Source: Desulfarculaceae bacterium (GTDB lineage: Bacteria > Desulfobacterota > Desulfarculia > Desulfarculales > Desulfarculaceae). Taken from it: a stretch of DNA of 64,000 nt. The stretch covers positions 19,551 through 83,550 of the forward strand of contig JAIPDO010000010.1 in assembly GCA_021737645.1 (NCBI GenBank). Direction: 5' to 3'. Each line of letters opens with the position of its first letter. Within the stretch, counting starts at the first letter, position 1. The notes under the pieces were generated by a model. It did no database searches, had not been told where the DNA came from, and was given only the letters and a program-made list of their open reading frames with translations. The translations under genes were made by a program, and so were the position numbers. Below, piece by piece: positions 25,011 to 33,685 of this stretch.

Positions 25011-26276
25011 CTATCTCCTTTCAAAGATGGTGAAGGTGCAGGTGCCGCCGGTGCCGCCCAGGTTGTGGGTGGCCCCCACCCGCAGGCCTTGCATGGGCAC
25101 TTGGCGCTCTCCCGCCTCGCCGCGCAACTGATGCCAAATCTCCACCACCTGGGATACCCCGGTGGCCCCCACCGGATGCCCCTTGCACTTGAGGCCGCCG
25201 GAGGTGTTTATGGGCTTTATTCCATCGCGCCGGGTCTTTCCCTCGGCCACCGCCCGGTAGCCGTGCCCCGGCGGGAAGAAGCCCAGGTCCTCCAGGTGGA
25301 TGATTTCGGCTATGGAAAAGCAGTCGTGGACCTCACAGACCTGAACGTCTCCAGGCTCCAAGCCGGACATGGCATACGCCTCGGCCGCCGCAGCCTGGGT
25401 GGCCTCGAACGAGGTCAGGTCCTTCTTGGCGTGCAGGCCCCTGCCGCTGCCCTGTCCCATGCCCGCCACATAAAGCGGGTGATCGGTGAAGTTGCGGGCT
25501 ATCCCGGCGGGTGCCAGAAGCACGCAGGCGGCCCCGTCGCTGATGGGGCAACAGTCGAACAGGTGCAGGGGCCAGGCCACCATGGGGTTGGCCTGGGGGT
25601 CGCCGAGAAAGGCCTTCTCATCGGCCCACTGGGGCGCCGGAGCTCCCTTGGCCAGGGCCTTTTGACGCTTGGCCTCCATCATCTCCGCCAGCGTGGCCTG
25701 GTACTGGGCCTTGGGGTTGAGCTTGCCGTTGAGGTGGCTCTTGATGGTCACGTCCATCAGGTGCTGACGCCCGGCCCCGTATTTGTGAAAATAGGCCGAG
25801 GCGGTGACCCCGAAAACGCCGGGGAAGGTAAAGCCCACCTGACCCTCGTAGGGCACCGTGGCCAAGGCCAGTCCTTCGGCCACTTCCTCGGTGCTCCGCT
25901 GGGACATCACCTCCACCCCGCCCACCAGCACCAGATCGTAGAGGCCCGAGGCGATGGCCAGCACTCCCTCGCGGAAGGCCAGGGCGCTGCTGGCGCAGGC
26001 TCCCTCGGTGCGGGTGGCCGGTTTGGGGATCAAACCCACCGCATCGGAGATGATGGGGCCCCAGTGGGCCTGGTGCACGAAAAAGTCGTTGCTGAAATTG
26101 CCCAGATACAAGGCTTGGATGTCGTCGGGGTCAAAGCCCTTGTCCACGGAGGCCAGCATGTCCTGGAAAGCCTCCACGAACAGGTCCTTGCTGTCCTTTT
26201 CCGGGAACACCCCAAAGGGGGACATGCCCGCCCCTACCACCACGACTTCCCGCGCCAATCTTAGGTGCTTGTTCAT
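25011..26276 (-). CDS. SCP2-type thiolase
   Basis: A 421-residue acyl-CoA thiolase of the SCPx/thiolase-like group. Catalytic Cys is in RTEGACASSALAF, the HDCF motif in EVHDCFSIAEI and the C-terminal Cys/His in GGLKCKGHPVGATG; GATHNLGGTGG closes the fold. This class usually works with a separate DUF35 protein, present just downstream. It would cleave a 3-ketoacyl-CoA, or condense, in the pathway fed by the ligase and SDR upstream. AGGAGG lies before the start. Confidence 0.93.
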   Translation of the reverse strand: MNKHLRLAREVVVVGAGMSPFGVFPEKDSKDLFVEAFQDMLASVDKGFDPDDIQALYLGNFSNDFFVHQAHWGPIISDAVGLIPKPATRTEGACASSALAFREGVLAIASGLYDLVLVGGVEVMSQRSTEEVAEGLALATVPYEGQVGFTFPGVFGVTASAYFHKYGAGRQHLMDVTIKSHLNGKLNPKAQYQATLAEMMEAKRQKALAKGAPAPQWADEKAFLGDPQANPMVAWPLHLFDCCPISDGAACVLLAPAGIARNFTDHPLYVAGMGQGSGRGLHAKKDLTSFEATQAAAAEAYAMSGLEPGDVQVCEVHDCFSIAEIIHLEDLGFFPPGHGYRAVAEGKTRRDGIKPINTSGGLKCKGHPVGATGVSQVVEIWHQLRGEAGERQVPMQGLRVGATHNLGGTGGTCTFTIFERR

Positions 26277-26344
26277 CTGTCCTATATCCTCCTGGTTGTC
26301 CAGGCGTAGGAGTTAGGCTCCGCCGCGCTACAGCACGGCTTCCC

Positions 26345-27904
26345 CTATCCCTTGCGGTCCTGGTTGCCCCAATACTTTGCGCGCAGATCCTTTTTGAGAA
26401 TCTTGCCGTAGTTGTTTTTGGGCAGTTCGTCCACGAAGTCGACGGACTTGGGTTTTTTGTACGAGGCGATGTGGTCCTTGCAAAAAGCAACCAACTCCTC
26501 GCCACTTATGGCTTGGCCGTGGACCAGGGTCACGATGGCTTTCATGGCCTCGCCCCACTGAGAGTCGGGCACCCCGATCACCGCCACTTCGCGCACCGCC
26601 GGATGGCGCAGCAAGACTTCTTCCACCTCGCGGGGGTAGATATTCTCCCCTCCGCTGATGATCATGTCCTTGGAGCGGTCCATGATGAACAGGTAGCCGT
26701 TTTCATCCAGGAGGCCCACGTCTCCGGTGTGAAGCCAGCCGTTGCGAAGGGCCGCGGCGGTGGCTCGGGGGTTGCGCCAGTAGCCCTTCATCACCTGCTC
26801 CGAACGGGTGACGATTTCACCGGTTCGGCCGGGAGGCAGGGGCCGGTCTTCATGGTCCAGTACGGCCACCTCCACGTCGGTGCGGGTAATCCCCGCCGAG
26901 GCCAAGCGGCGCATCTGTTCCGGAGTCCCCTCCAGCTTATGGTCGCGCTTGGGTAAATAGGTGATGGTCATGGGGGCTTCGCCCTGGCCGTAGAGCTGCA
27001 CCAGGCAGGGGCCCAGGGTGCGCATGGCCTGCTTGAGGTCCTCAACGTACATGGGCGCTCCCCCGTAGTTGAGGCATCTCAGCGAACTGTGGTCGTATTT
27101 GTCCGCGGCCGGGCTTTCCGCCAAGCGCTTGACCATGGTGGGCGCGGCGAACATGTTGGTGATGCGGTGACGCTCTATGGTCTTAAACACCATCTCCGGA
27201 TCAAAGGTCTTGCCTTCCAGGATTACGTTCAGGGCTCCCTTGGCGATGTTGGGCAGGGCATACAGGCCGCTGCCGTGGGACAGGGGCGCGCCGTGCAAGA
27301 TGGCGTCCTCCGGGCCCAGGGGGGATATGTCGGCGTAAAAATTCATGGTCATGGCCAGCAGATTGCGGTGGGTGAGCATGGCTCCCTTGGGCTGGCCGGT
27401 GGTGCCCGAGGTGTAAAAGAGCCAAGCCAACTGATCCGGGTCCACCCTGGCGTCCTCCAGCTCAGGGGAAGCGGCGGCCAGTAGGCTCTCGTAGTCCAGC
27501 AGCTCCCCCTCGGCGCCTTCCAGGGTGATGAAATGCTCCGCGTCGGGCATTTCCCGGCGCACGTCCATGATGGGCCGGTTGAATTCCGGCGATAGCACCA
27601 CCGCCCTGGCCTGGGAGTGGTCGATGATGTAGGCGCATTCCTTGGGGTGTAGCCGGAAGTTGATGGGAACCGCCCCGCAGCCCGCCTTGAAACAGGCGAA
27701 GATGGTTTCCAGGGTTTCAGGGTAGTTGTATTGCAGCACCGCGACGTTGTCGCCGGGGCGTAACCCCAGCCCCAAAAGGGCGTTGGCCAACCGGTTGGCC
27801 CGCTCGTTGAACTGGGCGAAGGTCAGCATTTTTGAGCCGTGCACCAGGGCCGGTTTGTCGGGATAGGTACTTGCGGCCTTGGTCAGAAGTTTTGCAAGAT
27901 TCAT
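26345..27904 (-). CDS. Acyl-CoA synthetase (AMP-forming)
   Basis: A 519-residue ANL-superfamily ligase that activates a carboxylic acid with ATP and CoA. Motifs are LFYTSGTTGQPKGAMLTH (P-loop), LVQLYGQGEAPMTITYLP (A5-like), GWLHTGDVGLLDENGYLFI and MIISGGENIYPREVE, and a C-terminal lysine in NNYGKILKKDLR. The substrate is not evident. ATG 27904 has GGAAG at 5 bases and is preferred to GTG 27910. It sits between the SDR and thiolase genes of the TRAP operon. Confidence 0.94.
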   Translation of the reverse strand: MNLAKLLTKAASTYPDKPALVHGSKMLTFAQFNERANRLANALLGLGLRPGDNVAVLQYNYPETLETIFACFKAGCGAVPINFRLHPKECAYIIDHSQARAVVLSPEFNRPIMDVRREMPDAEHFITLEGAEGELLDYESLLAAASPELEDARVDPDQLAWLFYTSGTTGQPKGAMLTHRNLLAMTMNFYADISPLGPEDAILHGAPLSHGSGLYALPNIAKGALNVILEGKTFDPEMVFKTIERHRITNMFAAPTMVKRLAESPAADKYDHSSLRCLNYGGAPMYVEDLKQAMRTLGPCLVQLYGQGEAPMTITYLPKRDHKLEGTPEQMRRLASAGITRTDVEVAVLDHEDRPLPPGRTGEIVTRSEQVMKGYWRNPRATAAALRNGWLHTGDVGLLDENGYLFIMDRSKDMIISGGENIYPREVEEVLLRHPAVREVAVIGVPDSQWGEAMKAIVTLVHGQAISGEELVAFCKDHIASYKKPKSVDFVDELPKNNYGKILKKDLRAKYWGNQDRKG

Positions 27905-27945
27905 TGTCACTTCCAGTTGTATCGCGGTTGACTTTGAGGCAGGGG

Positions 27946-28746
27946 TCAGGCCATGACCCAGCCGCCATCCACGTTAAGCACTTGTCCGGTAATGTAGTTG
28001 GAGGCGCAGGAGGCCAAAAACAAAACCGCTTCGGCCATGTCCTGGGGTTGGCCGTCCCTGGCGATGGGCAGGCTTTTCACCCCGTAGTCGTAGCCTCGGG
28101 TCATTTCGGTCTCGCAGGCTCCGGGGGCTATGGCGTTCACCCAGATGCCGTCTTTGGCAAAGTCCTTGGCCGCCCAGCGGGTGAGGGCCAGGACTCCGCC
28201 CTTGGCCGCCGCGTAGGCCGGGCCGGAGCGCCCCCGCCGTAGTTCCGGCGGGTCGTCGGGCTTGGAAACGGCTCCTCCGATGATTCCGGATATGGAGCTG
28301 ACGTTGACGATCTTGCCGTAGCCCTGTTCGCGCATGTGAGGATAGGCCGCCTGCATGCCCAGGAACACCCCGCGCAGCACCACGTCCACCACCTTGTCCC
28401 AAACCTCCACGGTGGTTTCCATGAAGGGGTGGCGGTGCACCACTCCGGCGTTGTTCACCAGGATGTCCAGGCGCCCCAGGGCGGCTATCGTCTCATCCAC
28501 GGCGCGCCGCACCTGGCCGATGTCGGTGACGTCCGCCTGCACACCCAAGGCTTGGTACCCCTGGGCTCGCAGCTCGGCCAGGACGTCGTCGCAGGGCAGC
28601 AGGTCGCACACCGCCACCGCGGCTCCTTCACGAGCCAGCACTCTGGCTATGCCCGCCCCGATGCCCCGTGCGCCGCCGGTTACCAGAGCGGTGCGTCCCT
28701 GGAGCCCACATGCCCGGCTGGGTGGAAACAACGCGTCTCGCTTCAC
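27946..28746 (-). CDS. Short-chain dehydrogenase/reductase
   Basis: A classical SDR of 266 residues. Cofactor loop TGGARGIG, the acidic VCDL after strand 2 (NAD preference), NNAG, Ser in NVSSISG and YAAAKG catalytic Tyr/Lys are present, and the end NYITGQVLNVDGGWV is typical of FabG-like enzymes. It carries an extra stretch SKPDDPPELRRGRSG before the catalytic Tyr. Likely substrate is a hydroxyacyl-CoA or alcohol in the pathway of this operon. GTG 28746 follows GGGGGAG, so the TTG at 28764 is rejected. Confidence 0.92.
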   Translation of the reverse strand: MKRDALFPPSRACGLQGRTALVTGGARGIGAGIARVLAREGAAVAVCDLLPCDDVLAELRAQGYQALGVQADVTDIGQVRRAVDETIAALGRLDILVNNAGVVHRHPFMETTVEVWDKVVDVVLRGVFLGMQAAYPHMREQGYGKIVNVSSISGIIGGAVSKPDDPPELRRGRSGPAYAAAKGGVLALTRWAAKDFAKDGIWVNAIAPGACETEMTRGYDYGVKSLPIARDGQPQDMAEAVLFLASCASNYITGQVLNVDGGWVMA

Positions 28747-28807
28747 GACTGCTCCCCCTGACAAAGGTTCATCTGCCTATCGCAACTAACCGAAAACCGG
28801 GCCACGC

Positions 28808-30124
28808 CTACCTGCCCATGCTGTGTGGCAGCCAAAAACTCAACTCCGGAATCATGAAGATGATGGCCGTGGAGACGACTTCGAAGATCACGAACCAGAA
28901 ACACCCCTTGAATATGTCGGTCAGGCTCACATCGGTGACCACTCCGGCCAGGACGTAGACGTTCAGGCCCACCGGTGGGGTGATCAGGCCGATCTCGCAG
29001 AGCTTGGTGGCCAGAATGCCGAACCACAGAGGGTCGTAGCCCAGTTGGGTGACCACCACCGGGAACATGATGGGCAGGGTGACCAGCAGCATTGAAAAGG
29101 AATCCAGCAACATGCCCAGAGGGATGTAAAGGAGCAGGAACAGTGAGACCACGGCCCAGGGCGGCACCGGAAGGGTGGCCACGTATTGCGAAACCATCTG
29201 GGGCACCTGGGCCAGGGTGAGGAAAAAGCTATAGAGGCCCGCTCCCAGGATGACGATGAACACCATGCAGGTGGTGCGCAGGGTGGAGGAGAAGCTGTCC
29301 AGCACTTCGCTGCGCATACTCCACACCGCCCGCCGGCGGATGAACATGGCCATCATGGCCACGAAGGAGCCCACCGCCGCGGCTTCGGTGGGAGTGAACC
29401 AGCCGATGTAGATGCCCCCGATGACCACCAGGAACAGCAGGGCGATGCCCCATAGCCCTTTTAGGGATGAAAAGCGCTCGCGCCAGGAAACAGACTCCGG
29501 GTCCGGGGCCAGGTCCGGGTATATGCGGCTGAGGAACAACAGGCCCAGAATGTAGATGATCACCGAGAGGATGCCGGGCAGGAAGCCGGCGAGGAGCATG
29601 GAGCCCACCGAGACGTCGGTGATGACCCCATAGAACACCAGGATGACGCTGGGCGGAATTAGGATGCCCAAGACGCCGCCCGCCGCCACCACTCCGCAGG
29701 CCAGCTTGGGGTCGTATCCGTATTTGCGCATCTCGGGCACGGCCACGTAGCCCATGGTGGCCGCCGTGGCCACGCTGGACCCGCAGCATGAGGCAAAACC
29801 GGCGCTGCCGATTATGGTGGCGATGGCCAGCCCGCCGGGGAAACGGGAAAACCACTTGCGCCCCACCCGGTACACGTCGTCGCCCAGGCCGCCGTGGTAG
29901 GCGAAGTTGCCCATGATAATGAACAGGGGCACCACCACCAGCAGATAGCTGGCCACCTGGGTATAGGGGAACACCCTCAGCTGGATCAAGGCGCTGGATA
30001 AATCTGATATGGCCGCGATGCCCAGGATTCCGGTGAGCCCCAGGGAGGCGTACACCGGCACTCCCAAGGCCAAAAAGAAAAGAACCACTGGAATGCTGGC
30101 GCAGACGGCGACTATTGGATCCAT
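28808..30124 (-). CDS. dctM: TRAP transporter large permease (DctM)
   Basis: A 438-residue inner-membrane protein with about 11-12 hydrophobic segments. GSAGFASCCGSSVATAATMG, GILIPPSVILVFYGVITDVSVG and FTPTEAAAVGSFVA are signatures of the DctM family, and ITPPVGLNVYVLAG occurs near the end. It uses the ion gradient to import the organic acid delivered by the binding protein encoded upstream. Confidence 0.95.
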   Translation of the reverse strand: MDPIVAVCASIPVVLFFLALGVPVYASLGLTGILGIAAISDLSSALIQLRVFPYTQVASYLLVVVPLFIIMGNFAYHGGLGDDVYRVGRKWFSRFPGGLAIATIIGSAGFASCCGSSVATAATMGYVAVPEMRKYGYDPKLACGVVAAGGVLGILIPPSVILVFYGVITDVSVGSMLLAGFLPGILSVIIYILGLLFLSRIYPDLAPDPESVSWRERFSSLKGLWGIALLFLVVIGGIYIGWFTPTEAAAVGSFVAMMAMFIRRRAVWSMRSEVLDSFSSTLRTTCMVFIVILGAGLYSFFLTLAQVPQMVSQYVATLPVPPWAVVSLFLLLYIPLGMLLDSFSMLLVTLPIMFPVVVTQLGYDPLWFGILATKLCEIGLITPPVGLNVYVLAGVVTDVSLTDIFKGCFWFVIFEVVSTAIIFMIPELSFWLPHSMGR

Positions 30125-30201
30125 GTTAATTAATTCCTTGGCTGAGTTGACCGGCCGGACAAGGTGACGTCCGACTGCTGCCGTTTATTCATCGGCCCTG
30201 C

Positions 30202-30759
30202 TCATCCCTCGGCCCTGGCTATCGGCTCAAAGGGAAGGCGTCCGCGCAGGCGTTCTATCTCCGACCAGATGTCGATGATGAGCTGAAGACCGAGCATGTA
30301 ACAACCCAGGGGGATGAGCGATTTGATCCACCAGATAGGCATCTGCACTGATCCCCAACGGAACTCCCACATCATGATGGACTCCCAGGCTCCGATGGTG
30401 CTTTGCCAGGCCACCAGGAAGATAAAAACCAGGCAGACCGACCAGGCCAGCAGGTTCATGGCCACCAGGGATCGATTGGTCATGCGCTGCAAAAGAACGG
30501 TGACCCGAATGTGCCCCCGCTTGAACTGGGTCCAGGCCAGCCCCATGTATACGCAAATAACCAGCAGGGCCTCGTTTAGTTCGAACACGCCGGAGAGGGG
30601 GTAGTTGAACAGGTAGCGGGAAAGGGTGTCCGTGGTGGTGCTCAGGATCATCACCGCGATGGTCACCGCGGCCACAACCCCCATCACCGCGCAGAATATC
30701 CGGTAGCCCTTGGCCACTCTGGCGACGAGGGGCTCCTGTTTTTCGGGTGAATGCTGCAT
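30202..30759 (-). CDS. dctQ: TRAP transporter small permease (DctQ)
   Basis: A 185-residue protein with four hydrophobic helices; NEALLVICVYMGLAWTQFKRGHIRVTVLLQ matches the conserved DctQ segment with charged residues between helices 2 and 3. It lies between the binding protein and DctM genes, 77 bases before the latter. Confidence 0.92.
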   Translation of the reverse strand: MQHSPEKQEPLVARVAKGYRIFCAVMGVVAAVTIAVMILSTTTDTLSRYLFNYPLSGVFELNEALLVICVYMGLAWTQFKRGHIRVTVLLQRMTNRSLVAMNLLAWSVCLVFIFLVAWQSTIGAWESIMMWEFRWGSVQMPIWWIKSLIPLGCYMLGLQLIIDIWSEIERLRGRLPFEPIARAEG

Positions 30760-30800
30760 TAAAGGGTTTCCCTAACTGCAAAAGGGCAAAACGGCCTGAA

Positions 30801-30856
30801 CCGGTGGGCTGGAAAGCTTGGGCGGAGGCGGGAGCCATGCTCCCGCCCTCCACCGG
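30801..30856 (-). other. Intercistronic stem-loop between dctP and dctQ (first TRAP operon)
   Basis: An inner hairpin (GGAGGCGGGAGC / GCTCCCGCCCTCC, one bulge, 3-base loop) is enclosed by an outer helix CCGGTGG (30801-30807) / CCACCGG (30850-30856). There is no T-run. Such structures after a binding-protein gene usually stabilise its mRNA or attenuate downstream expression. Confidence 0.6.
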
Positions 30857-30878
30857 GCGCCCGAGGGACGGCGCGAGA

Positions 30879-32003
30879 TCACTTGCCGTATTTCTCCTGA
30901 TAAAGCTCCCAGGCGTTTTTCAGCTTGCCCGGGTACTTCTTGATCAAGGCATCGACCTTGGCCTGGAAGGCCACGCCGTCAAACTTCATGGGCTTGGCGA
31001 TGGTGTTGATCCATACGTCGATCTGGGCCGGCTGCACCATGGCCTTGGCCTTGGCTATCTCCGCCGGGGACCAGGAGGAGAACTTGGCCCCCTTCTTGAC
31101 CATTACGTCCACGCTTTCGGCCATGAGCTTGGAGTAGAGCTCCAGGTACTTCCAGTTGTAGATGTCGGCCACCACGCCATTGATGATCTCTTTGAGGTCA
31201 TCGGGAAGCGACCGCCACAGCTTGCGGTTCATCACCACGGTAGAGGGAGCATGGGCTCCGGCCCCACCCTCGACGATGTAGGGGGCCTGCTCGTTGAGCT
31301 TCATTTTTTCCGCGGTGATGAAGGCGAAGGCAAAAGCGCCGTCGAGAATCCCGCGCTCCAGGGAGGTGTAGACCTCGCCTGCCACGATGGGCATGCCTCG
31401 GCCGCCCAGGCGGTTCACCGTGTCCGCCCCGATGCCGTAGCCGCGCACCTTGCGGCCCTTGAGGGAGGCCACGTCCGGCAAGGGTTTTTTCATGATAAAG
31501 GGGCAATAACCCCAGTTGGTGAAGTACAGGACGTGGGAGTTGTTGCGCTGCTCCCATTCCTTGCGCAACTCCGGAGTGCTTTCGTACATCTCGCGGCAGA
31601 CATGAAGCAGGGAGTCGGCCCGGTCGCAGCCCCGGTAGTACCATTCCAGGCCCCGGCTCAGGGGAACGTCGGAGGGGTAGTATCCATAGGCGATGAGGGA
31701 AAGTTCGGACAGGCCGTTGCGCACCGCCGGGAGGTGCTCGCCCACCTTGTGCAGGGAGCCGGACCAGAATTTCTTGATCTTGATGCGGCCGTTGCTGCGC
31801 TTGACCACCTCGTCCACGAACCAGTTGTCCAACTGAGCCGTCTCGGCGCTGGCGCCGATGTAGCAGTCGTACTTCATGGTGTAGACGCCCTTTTTGTCGG
31901 CCGCCAAGGCGCTCAACCCGGGCATAAAGGTAAGTCCGGCGCCGACCACCGCGCCGCCCAGCACGCTATGTTTCAAAAATTCACGTCTGGATACCCGCTT
32001 CAT
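30879..32003 (-). CDS. dctP: TRAP substrate-binding protein (DctP) with Tat signal
   Basis: A 374-residue periplasmic receptor. The N-terminus KRVSRREFLKHSVLGGAVVG carries a twin-arginine motif, so it is exported folded. The mature part fits the DctP family (NGRIKIKKFWSGSLHKVGEH, LKGRKVRGYGIGADTVNRLG, GEVYTSLERGILDGAFAF). The ORF track start at 32093 lacks support; ATG 32003 has GAAGGAGG. It is the first gene of a seven-gene leftward operon (dctPQM, SDR, ligase, thiolase, DUF35) controlled by the module at 32119-32194. Confidence 0.92.
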   Translation of the reverse strand: MKRVSRREFLKHSVLGGAVVGAGLTFMPGLSALAADKKGVYTMKYDCYIGASAETAQLDNWFVDEVVKRSNGRIKIKKFWSGSLHKVGEHLPAVRNGLSELSLIAYGYYPSDVPLSRGLEWYYRGCDRADSLLHVCREMYESTPELRKEWEQRNNSHVLYFTNWGYCPFIMKKPLPDVASLKGRKVRGYGIGADTVNRLGGRGMPIVAGEVYTSLERGILDGAFAFAFITAEKMKLNEQAPYIVEGGAGAHAPSTVVMNRKLWRSLPDDLKEIINGVVADIYNWKYLELYSKLMAESVDVMVKKGAKFSSWSPAEIAKAKAMVQPAQIDVWINTIAKPMKFDGVAFQAKVDALIKKYPGKLKNAWELYQEKYGK

Positions 32004-32118
32004 AATTCCCTCCTTCAAAAAAAGATTGGTTGCTCCACTTTTGGCCTGCGATACCCCAGGGCAGGCCGGACAAAGCAACGGACAACCGCTCAACCTCCTG
32101 AAAATTTGTGTCGGTTAC

Positions 32119-32194
32119 TTTCTATAAAACGGCGAACCCACAGGTAAATCCCCCTAAAGGGTGAAAAGGGCTTCACCTTAAAGGGTGATGTGTC
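32119..32194 (-). promoter_or_regulatory. Promoter/operator module, copy 1 (ahead of TRAP operon)
   Basis: This 76-bp block is repeated without gaps at 33442-33517 (66 of 76 identical; 47 of 49 in 32142-32190). Read leftward it contains TTTACC (-35, 32143-32148) and TATAGA (-10, 32121-32126) with spacer 16, about 120 bases before the dctP start. Upstream of the -35 lie two AAAGGGTGA boxes on the + strand (32156-32164 and 32180-32188), the second forming the dyad TCACC-N6-GGTGA. The layout is that of an activator-dependent promoter. Confidence 0.65.
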
Positions 32195-32348
32195 TGTCGA
32201 AAAAACTCGGGAGAAATTTTTTGACCGAGATGGATCTCATGCTCGGCAAGGGGAAAGTCGTCCATCGTCCTGGAGGGGTTCAGGGATGAGTGGAGCACCA
32301 CTGCGCTACAGTGTTGTCAAAGACAAGCGCCGATCTCAACTAAAGCTT

Positions 32349-32388
32349 ATAAAAAAGTTAGGGCATGGCCGACATGCGGCCATGCCCC
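32349..32388 (-). terminator. Rho-independent terminator of the hydrolase gene
   Basis: A perfect 11-bp stem, GGGCATGGCCG / CGGCCATGCCC, with a 5-base loop lies just beyond the hydrolase stop. Read leftward it is followed by TAACTTTTTT. It shows that the hydrolase is transcribed separately from the TRAP operon. Confidence 0.88.
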
Positions 32389-32393
32389 TGTAA

Positions 32394-33347
32394 TTAAATA
32401 GAGGAAGCGAGAGAACGCAATTCGGCATTAAAGCGCGCGGGGCTCTCCCAAAATGGAGCGTGCCCTACCTCGGGATAACGGGAAATACGCGCATGGGGGA
32501 TTTTTGCCTTATGATGTTCAGCCATTTCCATCAAGACGAGTGAGTCGTTTTCACCTTGAGTAAGCAATACTGGTTTTTTGATTTTGGCGAGAATGTCGTC
32601 GTTTTCAATGCTACGGCTGAACAGCCCGACGCGCACATAAGGGGGAACAATGGTGTTGTAGCCCAGGAAGAAATAGAAGTCTTCCATGGTAGGCTCCTTG
32701 TGGAACCATAGGCGTATGAACTTCTGTAGGGTGGCGGCGCTTTCTTCAGCATTGTCAGAGAACAATCCTTCAGCCAAGGCAATAAAATCTTGACCCAGGA
32801 AAGGGAAAACCGGCTCGCCAAGCTTGGAGACGCCACCGACAAAGTTGAGCCCACCTATGTGCTCTTCCCCATAATGACGTAGGTAGTCACAAAGGATTTC
32901 ACCGCCATAGGACCAACCGATCAATATAGGTTGGTCCAATCCGAGTTCGCTTATGACGGCTTGAACATCATCTGCCCAAAGCTTTGTGTCGCCATATGCG
33001 TCTTTAGGCTTTTCGGAAAGGCCGTGCCCGCGGATATCCATGGCAACTAGTCGAAAATCATTCGCCAGGTCGGACTCCATTTGCTTTTTCCAGCAATGGG
33101 TGCATTGGGATAATCCGTGAAGAAAGAGTATAGGCTTGCCTTGTGGATTGCCTGTCTCTACAACGTGAAGTTTAATACCTCCACCGCCTGTAACGGTTTG
33201 CGATTTCAATTTGCATCCCTCCTGTGTGCAATAAGAACCCCAGCCTGGTAATCCGTAATTTATAGGCAAATCCCGCTGCATCGTTTGCCACGCCAGTCTT
33301 CGGAAACCAGCCTCTTGATATGCGCTTACCGGCGGCCTCGTTTTCAC
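32394..33347 (-). CDS. Alpha/beta hydrolase
   Basis: A 317-residue alpha/beta-fold hydrolase. Oxyanion-hole region LFLHGLSQCTHCW, nucleophile elbow IGWSYGGE, acid GENDSL and catalytic His in EVGHAPFW are in order. The base composition is clearly AT-richer than the neighbours, suggesting transfer. The start is uncertain: GTG 33347 has no ribosome site and an ATG about 69 bases further in is possible; strong homology-like sequence begins only near GIKLHVVETGNP. Its promoter is module copy 2, and it has its own terminator. The shared module suggests it hydrolyses an ester, lactone or ring-cleavage product for the neighbouring CoA pathway. Confidence 0.85.
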   Translation of the reverse strand: MKTRPPVSAYQEAGFRRLAWQTMQRDLPINYGLPGWGSYCTQEGCKLKSQTVTGGGGIKLHVVETGNPQGKPILFLHGLSQCTHCWKKQMESDLANDFRLVAMDIRGHGLSEKPKDAYGDTKLWADDVQAVISELGLDQPILIGWSYGGEILCDYLRHYGEEHIGGLNFVGGVSKLGEPVFPFLGQDFIALAEGLFSDNAEESAATLQKFIRLWFHKEPTMEDFYFFLGYNTIVPPYVRVGLFSRSIENDDILAKIKKPVLLTQGENDSLVLMEMAEHHKAKIPHARISRYPEVGHAPFWESPARFNAELRSLASSI

Positions 33348-33441
33348 GATTCGGACAAGCCCCGTTTTGTCCTCGACGCTCCTTGAACTGACAGGCCAGG
33401 GTCAGGCAGGGCATTAGCCTATCGCAGTAAGCAGCACTATT

Positions 33442-33517
33442 TTTGTATAAAATGGCGAGTAAAGAGGTAAATCCCCCTAAAGGGTGAAAAGAACTTCACC
33501 TTAAAGGGTGATGCGTC
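33442..33517 (-). promoter_or_regulatory. Promoter/operator module, copy 2 (between hydrolase and kinase genes)
   Basis: The second copy of the 76-bp block, offset exactly 1323 bases from copy 1. Leftward it has TTTACC (33466-33471) and TATACA (33444-33449), spacer 16, for the hydrolase. AAAGGGTGA boxes are at 33479-33487 and 33503-33511. The block also lies about 170 bases before the divergent sensor kinase gene, so the response regulator could control its own operon from here. Confidence 0.65.
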
Positions 33518-33685
33518 AGCAGTTGGCTTTATGCTAGGTTGATTGTCCGTTGGGATGCTCTTGCGGATTAGGCTAAGCGACCGGCCAGAACCCGCGCAGT
33601 CTAAACCCCTGGCGGCTATTTATGGACGTCCCATGCATTATATCCAGGGAAAGACAACCAGTTAAGCTGCCCTCCATTGAATACC

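Noticed and set aside
32190-32393. 67-residue ORF MSVEKTREKFFDRDGSHARQ in the TRAP-hydrolase gap
   Set aside because: No ribosome site, overlaps the promoter module and the hydrolase terminator, and no family resemblance.
33172-33414. 80-residue leftward ORF over the hydrolase start
   Set aside because: It overlaps the N-terminus of the hydrolase in another frame and is Arg/Gly-rich without motifs; a possible frameshifted extension was considered but nothing family-like is gained.
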